NCBI GenBank assembly: GCA_018105865.1
Contig: CM030834.1
Span: 12,853,719 to 12,917,718, forward strand
DNA from: Metaphire vulgaris
Lineage: Eukaryota > Annelida > Clitellata > Crassiclitellata > Megascolecidae
DNA: 64,000 bases
Reading direction: 5' to 3'
The first letter of the stretch is position 1; each line of letters opens with the position of its first letter. Positions 8,905 through 19,740 of the stretch are shown piece after piece. The notes beneath the pieces were generated by a model. It was not told the origin of the DNA and ran no database searches. It worked only from the letters and a program-made list of their open reading frames with translations. A program made the translations under genes and the position numbers.

Positions 8905-9782
8905 TAGAGTTGTACCGATTAATCGGCAGCATTCATAATCGGACCGATTATGGGGACAATCGGAACAGTCGGTAATCGGATGCCAGTCCGGTTCCAATAC
9001 CGATTAATCGGAAACATTCATCTTCAAGCCGATTATTAGGCTAATCGGAAAAATCGGTTATCGGGTGTCGACTTTTTTTCTGGCCAGCAGCTGCATGACC
9101 TCTCGGCCCCAGTGAATGGCGACTGGTGCGTGTCAAACCGCTGGTAGTCCTACTCCTAACTGCTTGGTCGCTGCCGTTGGGGCGATGTTGGCGCCCTCTG
9201 GGAAATTGACAGCGGCTGTGATTTTGTAGAACTGTCGATGGAGGGAGGGATGAGGTAGGGCCACCTTATTCTGAATTGATGGTGGGTAGGATGTGATTAG
9301 TGTACGATCTGACTTCGTCGACATATCTTGACCATAGGTAGGAGGCAGTTAATGTCCGATGATCCGATCTGATTTAGTCGACATTATGCGGATGTATTAT
9401 TAGTACAGTACAGCATGCTATAAGTCCCTAAAGCTAACTGCCTGTGTCGATGTTTCAAGTTTCAAAATTAGCATCTTTCTGATAAATGACTACCACTTCT
9501 GGTTTCAAATTTAATGAATGAATAATTACATAATCACTACTTCGTACACAAAATAATAAATTTAAATATGAATATAGAAAATTAAAATTTGACATAAGTT
9601 TTAATAGCAAAGTCAATTACTCTGCACCATTATGGCATATTCGATTGCACGAACGTTAAAGCACCCGATTTGGAGAATTCGACAGACAATCGGCATCAGC
9701 AAAAACAAACGGTTGCTTTACAATCGGAACAATTGGTAATTAATCGGAACAATCGGCAAAATGTGCAATCGGTATAGCTCTA
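8905..9782. mobile_element. hAT-like MITE rich in AATCGG motifs
   Basis: 878 bp with inverted termini TAGAGTTGTACCGATT and AATCGGTATAGCTCTA. The flanks are ATAATAAT on both sides (8897-8904, 9783-9790), though this 8-mer lies in AT-rich repeats and is weak evidence alone. Both ends carry many copies of AATCGG/CCGATT over about 100-150 bp, as expected of subterminal transposase sites. It lies in IMPDH intron 1. Confidence 0.85.
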
Positions 9783-9801
9783 ATAATAATTAATCATAAC
9801 A

Positions 9802-9852
<51 letters not shown>
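9783..9852. repeat. (AAT)n microsatellite
   Basis: A run of AAT trinucleotides directly downstream of the MITE. It also supplies the apparent target duplication. Confidence 0.9.
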
Positions 9853-10593
9853 TCAATACAGATACAATAATCATTATGCAAAAACAAGTCAACTGTGCTT
9901 TAGAAGAAAATAGATATGCCATGAGGCATCAATTAGAAATTGGTTCTATGCTGAAATTCATCTGACATAGTAAAACCTAATTCTGGCCTGAATAGTAGAT
10001 CAATCTCCAAATACTGATATAATGAAATGAACATAAGTGTCTACATATACAGAAATTAAATAAACAGTAGATATTTCAAAGAGTTACTAATGTACACAGC
10101 TTTAAATCGAAAAATGCAACAATAACGCGAGTTGACATCAGTACGTCCAGCAGCAAATGTCCCAGCTTGAGTGTATCAGTGTGCCTGCCATTGGCCTTAG
10201 GGTAAGCGCATCAGAGTGCACAGTCTGAAACGTATGGGGTGTCACGTACTTAGAAATAAAGAAGTAAAAACTTGAAGCTCAAACTTCTAAGCAGTGATAA
10301 TTAAACTGAAGTGATTCAGGGAAACAATTTTTTACCACTAGATCTATGTCTCATTTGGATTGGGCAGGGACTACTTTTTGAGTTAGCTGGAGGCTGGGAA
10401 GTCTTACTGTTAAACAGCCAATTTTAGTTAGCAATTTATTTAGTAGCAATTTAAGCACTAATTTCTATTATTGTGCTGTATCACATTAGCCACAAAATTA
10501 TGAGGCATCTAAAGAAAATGCTATGTGGTGCCCGAACTCCAGGTTTACTCGAATGCCAACATTTATCACCAAGCAATGTGAGATTCTTCTGCA
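9853..10593. other. Intron sequence, nothing recognised
   Basis: Part of IMPDH intron 1. No coding, RNA or transposon signal could be supported. Confidence 0.5.
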
Positions 10594-10944
10594 TAAGGTT
10601 GTTAAAACCGCTGATTTTAAAAGACCGGTTAACCGCTCATAAAAAGACTGGTTAACCGGTCGTTAGTGGCAGCCTGGTGTGCCTATATCAAAGTGCTTTG
10701 ATGTTGCTGGCGTTGAAGTCGGTGTCCTGTGCAGCTACATCAAAGCGCCTTGATTTGCTGGCACCAGCGTCCTGTGCAGATACTTCAAAGCGCTTTGATG
10801 TTGCCAGCGCTTATGACGGCATCCTGCGGCCTACATCAAAGCGTTTTGATATTTTCAAATTGAACTTACAGTTAACTGGTCAAGGTTAAAAAGGCCGGTC
10901 CTTGCTCTTAGGACTGGTTAACTGGTTAAACGTTAACAACCTTA
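10594..10944. mobile_element. MITE with palindromic internal sub-repeats
   Basis: 351 bp with termini TAAGGTTGTTAA and TTAACAACCTTA. The flanking octamers CTTCTGCA and TTTCTGCG share 6 of 8 bases. Inside, four palindromic 16-mers close to ATCAAAGCGCTTTGAT lie at 10687, 10738, 10784 and 10835, within ~50-bp sub-repeats that also share GTCCTGTGCAG. GGTTAAC blocks flank them. Confidence 0.72.
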
Positions 10945-11159
10945 TTTCTGCGCATGAGCAATAGTTTCGCACTGGGTGAGTAAATTATAGAAGCTTCAGC
11001 TGTTAAGAGTTATTGTTACTCCAACAATTATAGTGCTGTGATCGCACAAAATTCCCAAGTTTCCGCGGTTACTTAATTCCATCACAGTGAATTACTTTTG
11101 TCCAGTCTGTTGCAATCTGTCATGGAATATTAGCGTACTATTAATTTTTACTGCTTCTC

Positions 11160-12012
11160 AGTTCAGCTGCGGCTCCATTAGAGGATAGGTTAATTGGATA
11201 TATCCCCTAAGTAGTTGCCCTGACAATATGCGCGTATATGATAAGCTGGCATCAAACGACGGGTGCTCCACTTCAAAACTATATCTGCAAAATATTTGTT
11301 TGGGACAAAAGACACACCCGGATATATCCAGGCATATGCGTTTGCACATTCAAGCGGATAATTTATCCTGACTTTGGCAATTGTGAGCGGTCCCGACTCC
11401 AATCAAAACAGGAAGCAATCCTAAAGTAGTCCATTTGTACTGAAAGAAGTTCCAACGACTGCTCCATAGAGACCTCGAGAGGTGTATTATGCTGTCTTGT
11501 ATAGCGCCATACTTTTATTCCAATGTATGCTCATGGCTCCTACTGTTTTGCCTTATCTTATCAATAATAACCTAATGTATGCCCACAAGTCCTGCTTTTT
11601 TGCAAAAATGTCTGGAGATTTCTTAACGATTTGCATTCAATAGACGGCCACAATTTAATGCTACTGTATGGTGACGACTCCTCAAGCTGGGCACTAGACA
11701 AACGTAGCTTAAAATGTGCAAATTCTCTCAATTACTTCTGAATTTTATGCTGCTGGTTTAAACTGTTCAAAACGGTACTATACATACGTGGCTTGTGTGT
11801 GGGCATGTGTGCTACGATGCGCGGACTGATACACTGGCACTTCGGTTACTTTGGTTAGAGCGAGCGAATTTATACTTCCTGTTCTGATTGGAGTCAGGAC
11901 CGCTCACAAATGCCCGGACATCTTTACCATTCAACCAATCAGCTTACCTGTGAGCAGATCATAGCCAGATTGACAGCCTGACAGCCATAACATATCTCCT
12001 AATGGAGCCGTA
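11160..12012. repeat. Inverted-repeat (foldback-like) element
   Basis: GTGAGCGGTCCCGACTCCAA (from 11382) is matched in reverse complement at 11876-11908 (TTGGAGTC..GACCGCTCAC). The outer ends GCGGCTCCATTAG (11168) and CTAATGGAGCCG (12000) also pair. The arms therefore enclose about 850 bp, with the right arm shortened inside. No target duplication was identified. Confidence 0.65.
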
Positions 12013-12886
12013 CCTTTTGATTTCCGAGACACGTCGATCAACCCCGTTCAAAACAAAATCGGGCACTTGTACAGAATTCACGCGCACTAAAAATTCAACT
12101 ATATGTTACTATACACTACGCCTAACAAAGTGCACCACACTAAAAATCCAGTACACAAGGGAAATATGACAAAATCACATTTTTCTTTTAAAAATCTATC
12201 TTATTTTATTTCGCTCTCAATGAAACTACTAACTTATTTAATAAATATTCAATGCTGAAATACTTTGGCGGCAAATACGTAAGTATTCATTGGTCAAAAT
12301 TATTTGGCGGCAAAATAGGCAATTGCTTATAAATGCATTAGGCTTGCCGTTCAACTGCATTAACTTTTGTTAATAAAATGGCTGCTAATGTTAATGATTT
12401 AAGCTATTCTGCAAAAGCTTTATCAAACCGGGCAACTTTTTTCTCTCCAGGTGCTTTGCTCCGGATCTGTATAAGCGCATAGGAATAAACACTTACTACT
12501 GTGCTACACCCCAAAGCACTACATAAATTTAAGAGATTTATCTTACTTACTACACTTAAACGGATCTTCTACATATCTCTATGGAACTATCGTAGGAGCT
12601 TTTTCTGTATTCACGGACTACTTTCTTGCTAGAGCAGCTGTGCTCCGGGTATGAATCAATGCATAGGAATAAGTAGCTACTACTGTATTACCTGCTAAAG
12701 CGCTATAAAAATTTATAACATTTAAAGTATTTAATGCTAGTCATGGAGGTAATACCTCCATGATGCTAATAAAATGGTTGCTAAACAGCAGGAGTACTTA
12801 ATTCCTTACTTACTTACTTACACTCAGCGGTCCTTACACGTTTCTAAGTTTCTACACTGGCTTACCGCTGCCTGAATGGTATAGGG

Positions 12887-13138
12887 CCAGAGTACCTAGC
12901 GACAGAATTAGCACGAGTCGCAGATCAGGCTGGTCGGCGTCGCCTGAGATCTGCTAGAACCGCTTCTCTGGTCGTTCCATTGACGCGCCTTCGCACTGTA
13001 GGTGATCGTGCCTTTCCCGTGACTGCTGCAAGGGCATGGAACCGCCTGCCTTCTTCAGTTCAACTCTCCCTAACGCCAGACACCTTCAAGAAGAATCTTA
13101 AAACTTGGCTATTTCGCACTAGCTATTGTAATTTATAA
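12887..13138 (+). pseudogene. LINE reverse transcriptase C-terminus, open but truncated
   Basis: Eighty-three codons without a stop, including RRRLRSARTASLVVPLTRLR, then TVGDRAFPVTAARAWNRLPS, then DTFKKNLKTWLF before TAA. The GDRAF..AA..WN.LP pattern is the classical C-terminus of CR1/jockey-type LINE polymerases. It is followed by a short 3' trailer and an (AAT)n tail at 13196-13232. The 5' part is absent, as usual for truncated LINE insertions. Confidence 0.8.
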
Positions 13139-13193
13139 TTTGTAATGTGTCCACGCAGTCACTGTATTAGTTGCCACATAAATCTTTACGTTG

Positions 13194-13195
<2 letters not shown>

Positions 13196-13232
<37 letters not shown>
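13196..13232. repeat. (AAT)n microsatellite, probable LINE tail
   Basis: A trinucleotide run about 60 bp after the LINE stop codon, in the expected place for a microsatellite 3' tail of a CR1/jockey-type LINE. Confidence 0.85.
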
Positions 13233-13233
<1 letters not shown>

Positions 13234-13552
13234 TGATTAATTCCTAGTGATCCGGCTATACAAAGTCTTATACACATTAGTTGCATAAAAATGCGATTTT
13301 GTCATATTTCCCCTTGTTTGCCAGAGTTTTAATGTGGTGCATATTGTTAGGCATAGTGTATAGTAAGTTAGTAACATATAGTTGAATATTAAGTGCGCGT
13401 TAATTCTGTACAAGTGCCCAAAATCGTTACTTACGATTAAACCGAACGATCCCAAATTCACGACGTACTGCATAAGACGCAGTGATCTAATGACTTTCCA
13501 CGTTGTCGCTACTTAACACTGCCACGTTTAATAATACGACTAATCGACTCAC

Positions 13553-13659
13553 TTGTAGGTCAGCCCTTCTCCGTTGGCGAAGAGCTGGGCGCCGGTGAGG
13601 CCGTCCTCGGGAATGTATCCGGCTCCTCCGGTTATGAGAAAATCCGCCGAACTGTTCAT
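13553..13659 (-). CDS. IMPDH: IMPDH exon 1 with start codon
   Basis: Starts at the ATG 13657-13659 and ends in phase 2 (TACAA before GTGAGT), 107 nt. It encodes [20 protein letters not shown], then [15 protein letters not shown] and the first two bases of Asn. The pattern ADxLI.GG..Y.P.DGLT..QLF....GLTYNDF is the normal IMPDH N-terminus, so the start is in the expected place and no targeting signal is added. Exons 1-5 together give the first 180 residues of a protein expected to be about 514 residues long. Intron 1 is 4720 nt. Confidence 0.93.
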
Positions 13660-13700
13660 TATATAAAGAAGCAAACAAAAAGAGTTTCTGTTAAAACCAT
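13659..13700 (-). promoter_or_regulatory. Upstream ORF overlapping the IMPDH start
   Basis: A 13-codon ORF ([13 protein letters not shown]) begins at 13700 and ends in TAA whose last A is the first base of the IMPDH ATG (TAATG). If this lies in the 5' UTR it could tie IMPDH translation to termination-reinitiation. Alternatively TTTTAACAG within it could be the acceptor of a 5' UTR intron, removing the uORF. Confidence 0.5.
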
Positions 13701-13808
13701 GCACCGTAGCGATATTCAACCATTCAAAAGACAGCAACCGCCTGCTGCCACTGCTCACTTTCAAAGAAGACCTCAAAATCATTATACTGTACTTCCTTTT
13801 CTCTTATA

Positions 13809-13872
<64 letters not shown>

Positions 13873-13920
13873 CGATGATGATGATGATGATGACGATGAT
13901 GATGATGATGATGATAATAA
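13809..13920. repeat. (ATG)n/(CAT)n microsatellite at LINE 3' end
   Basis: About 110 bp of ATG trinucleotides with a few ACG variants, then AAT units. It sits immediately after the 3' trailer of the reverse-strand LINE 13925-15600 and so is probably its tail. It lies only 150 bp upstream of the IMPDH start codon. Confidence 0.85.
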
Positions 13921-13924
13921 TAAT

Positions 13925-15600
13925 AATGTGATTTTAAGTGGTTTATGAGGCTAAGAAAGCCTGTGTGAAAACCACTGGTGTAACTATCTGCATTCAATAA
14001 TCTAGTTTATCGAGATAGCCTTTGAATCCGTTTACTGTTTCAACTGTCACTCCCACCTCGTCCAAACTGTTCCATTTGTCCACAACTCTTGCACCACAAA
14101 AAATTTCTTTCTTGGACCAACCCTCTGCTTAAACAATTTGCATTTGTGGCCTCTTGTGCTGCTATATAGTATGCCAATGTAAAGAATCGATCGTATGGCA
14201 CATCTACTTTCCCAGTCATTATTTTGTATGTTTCTATCAAATCCCCCTCTCTCTCTTATCCTTTCTAATGTTGTCAGTCCACAATATTGAAGTCTTAATT
14301 TTTTCATAGCTTAAATTGTGGCACCCATTGACCATCTTCGTTGCTCGTCTTTGCACTTTTTCTAAAAGCTCTATATCTTTTTTCAAGAATGGATTCCATG
14401 CCTGAACACAGGATTCTAGATGAGGCCTAATTACCAGTGACTTATAAAGTTTTATGAGTACATCTTTGTCTCGATTCACTATTGTCCTTTTCATCATTCC
14501 CAACATTTGGTTACCCCGTTTGCTGCCTCCATGCATTGGTGAGATGGATTCATACTTCTATGAATGATTACCTCCAAGTCTCTTTCTTTTTCTGTTGTGG
14601 TTAGAACCTTCCCCTCTAAAGAATATTCATTACTATTATTAGATTTCCCAACATGCATTACAGAATATTTATCAATACTGAAAAGCATGCATCTGCCAGT
14701 CCACAGACCACTGAAACAATTTCCTTAGATCCTCCTGTAAAAGGTTAGCATCATCCTCCGAGTCTATATTTCTACATATCTTTGTATCATCGGCAAACTT
14801 TATATATATTAGAAAAGGCAATGGCCCAAGCACTGACCCCTGAGGCACTCCACTAATTACTCTTGCCCATTGCGAATGGCCTCCCCTAATGCCAACCTTC
14901 TGTCTTCTTCCCTTCAACCAATTTTCAATCCATCTGAGAATATTCCCCCTTATTCCACAGGACTTCAGTTTGGCAGCCAGCCTTATGTGGGGTACTTTAT
15001 CAAAAGCTTTGGCAAAATCTAAATATATTATGTCTATTGCCTTGCCCTCATCTAGTTTATCAAAAACCTCATCCAGAAAGTCCAACATGTAGGTTGGTCA
15101 GGCATGAACGCCCCTTTGTAAATCCGTGCTGACTATCTTTAACAATTTTATGCCTAGTCAAATGTTCCAAAATGCTCTCTTTCAGTATTTTTTCCATAAC
15201 TTTACCAATTACAGAAGTTACGATCACTGGTCTGTAATTGCTTGGTTCACTTCGTTTTCCCTTCTTGAACAGTGGGCTGACTAATGCATCTCTCCAGTTT
15301 TGTGATACTACTCCAGTTCTGAGTGATTCATTGATTATATAAGCAATAATTGCATGTCCTATTTCATTTCGAACCTCGTAAAGAAACTTCGGATGTAAGT
15401 CATCTAATCCTGGGCTCTTGTCTGTCTTTAAATTGGTCAAAACCTTGATAACACATTCTTTTGTACACACTATATCTGTTAGCATTTCTTCCTCGTTTCC
15501 ATCGAACACAATTTTGGCTTCTGGCATAGTATTTGTATTTTCCTCTGTAAATACTGAACAAAAATAGTTATTTAGAATTTGTGCAGTTTCTACATCGTCT
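13925..15600 (-). mobile_element. CR1/L2-like LINE, reverse transcriptase broken by frameshifts
   Basis: Reading on the minus strand: LTNLKTDKSPGLDDLHPKFL, SNYRPV, QHGFTKGRSCLTNL, then YLDFAKAFDKVPH, SGVPQGSVLGP and FADDTKICRNI, and the tail LEKVQRRATKMV and LFKQRVGPRKK. These are the ordered motifs of a non-LTR reverse transcriptase. The frame changes near 15090, 14680, 14520 and 14240, and the usual NDL.. stretch before FADD is deleted. No endonuclease domain was seen. The 3' trailer (GTAACTATCTGCATTCAATA region) is shared with 39362-39650. Confidence 0.9.
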
Positions 15601-15966
15601 GTTATTGCACATCATGCGCTGTCCAAGAGGGGACCGACTGTGTCCTTTCGTCTCAACTTTCTATTACAATATCTGTAGAAACTTTTACTGTTCTGTAAGT
15701 TTTAACTTATGCCTAGCACGCGCATAATCGAAGCAGAATAATTTGAAATTTACTTAAAGTTAAACATAAGAAATTACAGACAGGAACCTATTGAAACCAA
15801 ACCTGTGATTTTGTGTCTAAAATGATCTAAAACACGCGTACGAGCATCTACGATTTCAATTTTTTCCTGGGGAGAACCCCCCCGGACCCACATTCTAAGG
15901 GAGCCTAGGGAGGCCGCGCTAGACGCGGTTCGGAGGGAGTGTCTAAATCGGGAAATGGGAGGGGAG

Positions 15967-16310
15967 CAGGGTTATTTCTAGGATTTTCAATTTGGGGGGT
16001 TCGGTATATTCTGGGGTCTGGGTCCCTGCTGAAAAAGTCTGACAAAGCAAAAAAATTTCATCCACGGCTCAGCACAGATTGTCCCCTACTGAAAAAGTCT
16101 GACAAAGCAAAAAAATTTCATCCACGGCTCAGCACAGATTGTCCCCTACTGAAAAAGTCTGACAATAAGGTCATCCCTGGCTCAGATGAGGGGTGTTTGG
16201 GGGTGTCGGTCTCAGATTGGGGAGGGGTATCCATGGAGGGAAGGGAGGGGCGCAGGGGAGTGAATCTTGGGCTTGAGCCCCCCACCCCAACCTAAAATCC
16301 TGGCTATGTC
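15967..16310. mobile_element. Probable MITE with CAGGGTTATTT end
   Basis: Begins CAGGGTTATTTCTAGGATTT; the right end CCTAAAATCCTGGCTATG is a weaker inverted match. The left terminus resembles the right terminus of 17480-17784. It contains a 60-bp direct repeat (CTGAAAAAGTCTGACAAAGC.. at 16029, 16089 and partly 16149). No target duplication was found, so the borders are approximate. Confidence 0.5.
16029..16168. repeat. 60-bp tandem repeat, 2.3 copies
   Basis: Units starting CTGAAAAAGTCTGACAAAGC at 16029 and 16089 are identical over about 60 bp; a third begins at 16149 and diverges after 20 bp. Each unit carries a variant of the recurrent GACAAGC-A-run motif. Confidence 0.9.
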
Positions 16311-17471
16311 TCGATCTGCCACCAGCTCCGTCGAAATTCCGAGCCCCTGGGCAGAGGTCCAGAGGAGTGACGGGCTCTTAAAAGTTAAAGTGTCAGCAGT
16401 TTCTTGAAAATATTCTACGGTTTTTAAAATATTTTAAGCAGGTGTCAAAAGAAAGTGGTGATGGAAAAACTGGCCTTTTTTGCTTCTCATACTTTTCAAG
16501 ACGTTCAAAATCAACACGCAATGCCTTCAGCAGCGGCCCCCACAGCGTTCACATTAAAAAACAATAATAATATTGCATGAGGTAAATTTACCGCGGACCC
16601 ACCCGGGCACCCTCCGGATCGCCGGGTCCTAGGGCATTTGTCACCTGCCCCCTTTTCGGCGGGCCTGACTGTGTAATGCTCGGATCTATTTGCACAATAT
16701 GAATGACGGTCAGGAACATTTCAAACAAAGTCGGAGTATAAAGTTATAGTAGGCCTATGTCTGGAAATTTCATGAATGGACAGCTTATCAGACAATAATA
16801 AGTAAGTAAGCAAGAATAGGCCTATTTATCCGGACACTGTATTAATTTTAAACGTAAACTAACAATTTTGACAACTAAGCATTAAAGCTTATCTTCTCAT
16901 GAACACGTCCTGTTGGCGTAGGCCCTAACGGCCGTGACCGCAGTTAATACTCCGCGTTGCGGCAGAAACGGCCCGAATTCGAATCGTGGGCTCTTTGGTG
17001 CGAAAATATTGGTTAAAAGCCAAAAAATGGTTAGTTACAAAATCAGATTTGCATTATCCAGGGTCGCAAGGTCCTCTCTTGTCCCCAAAGTGTGGGCGGC
17101 GCCCATGGCAGAATGACGTGACGATAGAGGGTGTGAGGATAAACGCTTCTCCGTCCTACGAGCAACTACAGCATAGGCCTACGACCTCCTACCCTACGCT
17201 CAGGGGGTCTAGAAGTGAAATGGAGATTCAGGATTGGTCCGTAGCGATATACATGTAAGTTATCGACATCCAGTGAAGCTTTTCAAAAGCACCTGCGCAA
17301 TAGGACGGAGAGGAAAGACACGCAAAGGACTTCCGATAAAGAGAGTTTGATTAAGGAAATAAGTAGGTGTCCAAGCATATCAAAGCACTTTCAGAAAGAG
17401 GTGGAACGACATCAAGAAGACGTTTGTTTGAGGAGGCGAATATATCCGAGCAAATTTCATACATGGTTACC
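16311..17471. other. No recognised gene
   Basis: Mixed sequence without an assignable product. 17355-17455 is open on + (KHIKALSERGGTTSRRRLFE is readable) but matches nothing I know and has no convincing donor. Confidence 0.4.
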
Positions 17472-17479
17472 ATGGTTAC

Positions 17480-17784
17480 CAGAGATATTTTTTCACCCCC
17501 TAACATCCCCGAACGCCCCTCCAATCTGAGACCGACCGACACCCCCCAATCCAGGGATATTTTGACGACCCCCAACACCCTCCGAATTTGAGACCCGACA
17601 CCCCAATCTGAGGCAGGGATGACCTTTTTTGCTTGTCAGGCTTTTTGGAGACTTGACAAGAGGTTTTTTGTTTGTTTGTTTGTTTTTGCTTGTCAGACTT
17701 TTTCGGCAGAGACCTCAAATTCTGACACCCATCTAAATTTTCCCGACACCCCCCCCCCAATTCACAATCCTATAAATAACCCTG
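17480..17784. mobile_element. MITE with 8-bp target duplication
   Basis: 305 bp with termini CAGAGATATTTTTTCACCC and GATTGTGAATTGG.../AAATAACCCTG (as inverted ends CAGRGWTATTT). The flanks are exact ATGGTTAC (17472-17479, 17785-17792). It contains two copies of the recurrent motif on the minus strand (17618-17640, 17685-17700). Confidence 0.85.
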
Positions 17785-17859
17785 ATGGTTACACATGAAG
17801 CTGAGTCGAGGGTCGGGCAGCCCACACTAGGACTTACAGTAGTTATGAATGTCTATGAG

Positions 17860-17864
<5 letters not shown>

Positions 17865-17907
<43 letters not shown>
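17865..17907. repeat. (CT)n microsatellite
   Basis: Pure CT dinucleotide run of about 43 bp. Confidence 0.95.
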
Positions 17908-17908
<1 letters not shown>

Positions 17909-18060
17909 GCGTCGTAACGGTGCTTTCGCACGCTGTGACATCGCCAGGCAATTTCCTCCGCTCCTTTCTGCATACTCTTGCCTTTATAGCTTAACTATGA
18001 TATCATGTTTAAATAAATGTACTATTATGTTTAAATTCAAATCTGGACAGTTTTTTTCTC

Positions 18061-18110
18061 TATGACATCCAACCGTCTTTTCCTTGGTCTGCCTCTCTCT
18101 TTGACTGGTC
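18061..18110 (-). pseudogene. Short LINE polymerase C-terminal scrap
   Basis: The minus strand reads RPVKERGRPRKRRLDVI, the GRPRKRWLD-type motif near the end of LINE polymerases. Too short to classify. Confidence 0.4.
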
Positions 18111-18285
18111 TAGTCTTCGTCAAATACAGCAGCATCAGCGGCCATACGCCGGCGTGTCGCAGTTCTGCAAAACGCTAGAATGAGGAAGAGAGCCGAGTAA
18201 CGATATGTCGACGACAGGATAGATTCATAATAATAATAATTATTAGAGACGGCGAACGTAAAACCAGTCCCATTGCTATTCTTAC

Positions 18286-18485
18286 TTCTGTTGGTCCATC
18301 GTCTTCGTCTGGTTCGAGTTGTAGCGTCGTAGAACGAAACCGCCGTGACCGTAACCGGTCGGTCTCTGCTGCCAACGGTCGTCGACAACGACTCTCGACT
18401 GCGAGCCGGGTTCGGCGACCGACTGGCCTAGTTGTCCATCGCAAAATCCGCCGCCGACGGCGACTGGCTGCTCAGACGTACTCAT
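18286..18485 (-). CDS. Possible first coding exon, unknown protein
   Basis: From ATG 18483-18485 the frame is open for 66 codons and ends in phase 2 at CAACAGAA before GTAAGA, a good donor. The peptide starts MSTSEQPVAVGGGFCDGQLG and ends VLRRYNSNQTKTMDQQ. It lies in a CpG-rich patch typical of a 5' end. The codons look protein-like (no low-complexity bias) but I do not recognise the family, and no downstream exon was found between here and 13.7 kb. The frame is open upstream of the ATG through a CGN-rich stretch. Confidence 0.42.
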
Positions 18486-18660
18486 CGCCACCCACAGGCG
18501 ATGACGACGACGACGGCGGCGGCGGCGACGACGGCGAAGACGGACGGCAGAACGAAAGCGGAGCCGACGACGACAGCTGATGTCTTATCTCTCTTCACAG
18601 GCGACACCTTTATCGACGCCACAGGTCTGTTAAGGCTGGACTCACCTGTGCTTTAAAAAA
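18486..18660. promoter_or_regulatory. CpG-rich candidate promoter region
   Basis: Dense CGACGA/GGCGGCGG sequence next to the possible first exon at 18286-18485. On the + strand CTCTTCACAG at about 18600 resembles a splice acceptor, but no product is apparent. Confidence 0.35.
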
Positions 18661-19157
18661 ATCGGCGGTCTAGGCCTACAGGTGTTGGCTATCGAACCAC
18701 TCGCTGACCAGCTGTCTCCAAGGCCTTCTCAGGTAATTATTCGCATCTATAAAAAAAGAAGACACAGTATAGATGTCAGCGCTATAAGTAGCTACCAGGG
18801 AGGAGAGAGATGCTTCCATCCGTATTGCAGTTTTGTCAGCAAGGTGTTCTGAAAGAAGGCAAAACATGGTTTATGCAAAAAGCAGAGAAAGAGTAGAGTG
18901 GTCGTCGCTAGTTTTTTTGCGCAGATACGGGCGAACAATTGAGAGACCAGGAGCAAAAAATGGGTCTATGTCTGTACAGATATGCAAATTGCCGAACTAC
19001 AGCCTGAATTTAGTAGTCACAGGCCAAAAACATAGCCTAGATAGGCCTGCTGCGGCGAGAATTTTTGCACAGGCCTCTGCAATAGTTCACAACGCCGTCA
19101 CATAAAAGTGAATCTATTAGGTCTGCTAATGGCGCATCGCGTACTATTGTGGTCACA
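18661..19157. other. No recognised feature
   Basis: No gene, RNA or repeat end could be supported here. Confidence 0.4.
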
Positions 19158-19165
19158 GATGTAAA

Positions 19166-19485
19166 CAGAACCGTAGCTAGAGAGGGGCATGCTGCCCCGG
19201 GCGCCGTCCTTGGGAGGGGGCGCAATCCGCACACTAATTCTTTAAGTTTTCACACCACTGTTCTCCGGCGTGAAAATGCTGATAAGTAAAAAAGATCATC
19301 ACCGGTTTTTAGACTGTAAGAGGTTAAAATAAATTTGTATGTCATTATGTCGTACGTTGCTGCTTTTGCTGGTTGCCGTGAAAACTCGGATAAGGAGAAG
19401 AAAAAGGTCGTCACCCGAATTTAGGGGCGCAAAATGTAAGCCCTATACCTTGGCCCGGGCGCTGAATACTCTAGCTACGGCTCAG
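19166..19485. mobile_element. MITE, GAGCCGTAGCTAGAG family, copy 1
   Basis: Termini CAGAACCGTAGCTAGAG and CTCTAGCTACGGCTCAG. The flanks GATGTAAA and GATGTAGA form a 7/8 duplication. It carries GCCCCGGGCGCC subterminally and two versions of the recurrent motif (19279-19304, 19396-19417). Confidence 0.82.
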
Positions 19486-19639
19486 GATGTAGAAGCACCG
19501 CGGATAATTTAATTTATTCATGAACTCTCCTATGGTGCTACCATCATAATGCCTAGGACCTGCAGGATGTTGTCCCCTACAGAATCTCGCTTGGTATTTG
19601 AATGCCAGCAATGGCTACACAAATCAGTACTCTATTTTC

Positions 19640-19740
19640 TTGGCTATTTCTACTCCAATCAATAAATCAATAAATAAATCAATCAATCAATCAGCCAGCC
19701 AGTCAGTCAGTCAATCAATCGATCAATCAATCAATCAACT
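19640..19740. repeat. (TCAA)n-type simple repeat
   Basis: Imperfect AATCAATCAATC and AGTCAGTC units over about 100 bp. Together with flanking AATGCCTAGG sequences it may be the tail of an old LINE. Confidence 0.8.

Larger units (their letters stand above)
12061..13419. repeat. Long inverted-repeat pair (~125-bp arms)
   Basis: 12061-12181 (GGGCACTTGTACAGAATTCA..) recurs in reverse complement at 13292-13419 (..AATTCTGTACAAGTGCCC). The arms also share the block GACAAAATC and lie 1.1 kb apart. Between them are a diverged direct duplication (about 12440-12560 versus 12620-12740, sharing GCATAGGAATAA) and a LINE 3' end. It could be one transposon with long termini or two opposed insertions. Confidence 0.68.

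Noticed and set aside
17462..17479. Palindromic GGTTACCATGGTTACC as an RFX X-box
   Set aside because: It arises from the MITE target duplication placed next to the same octamer; no promoter evidence.
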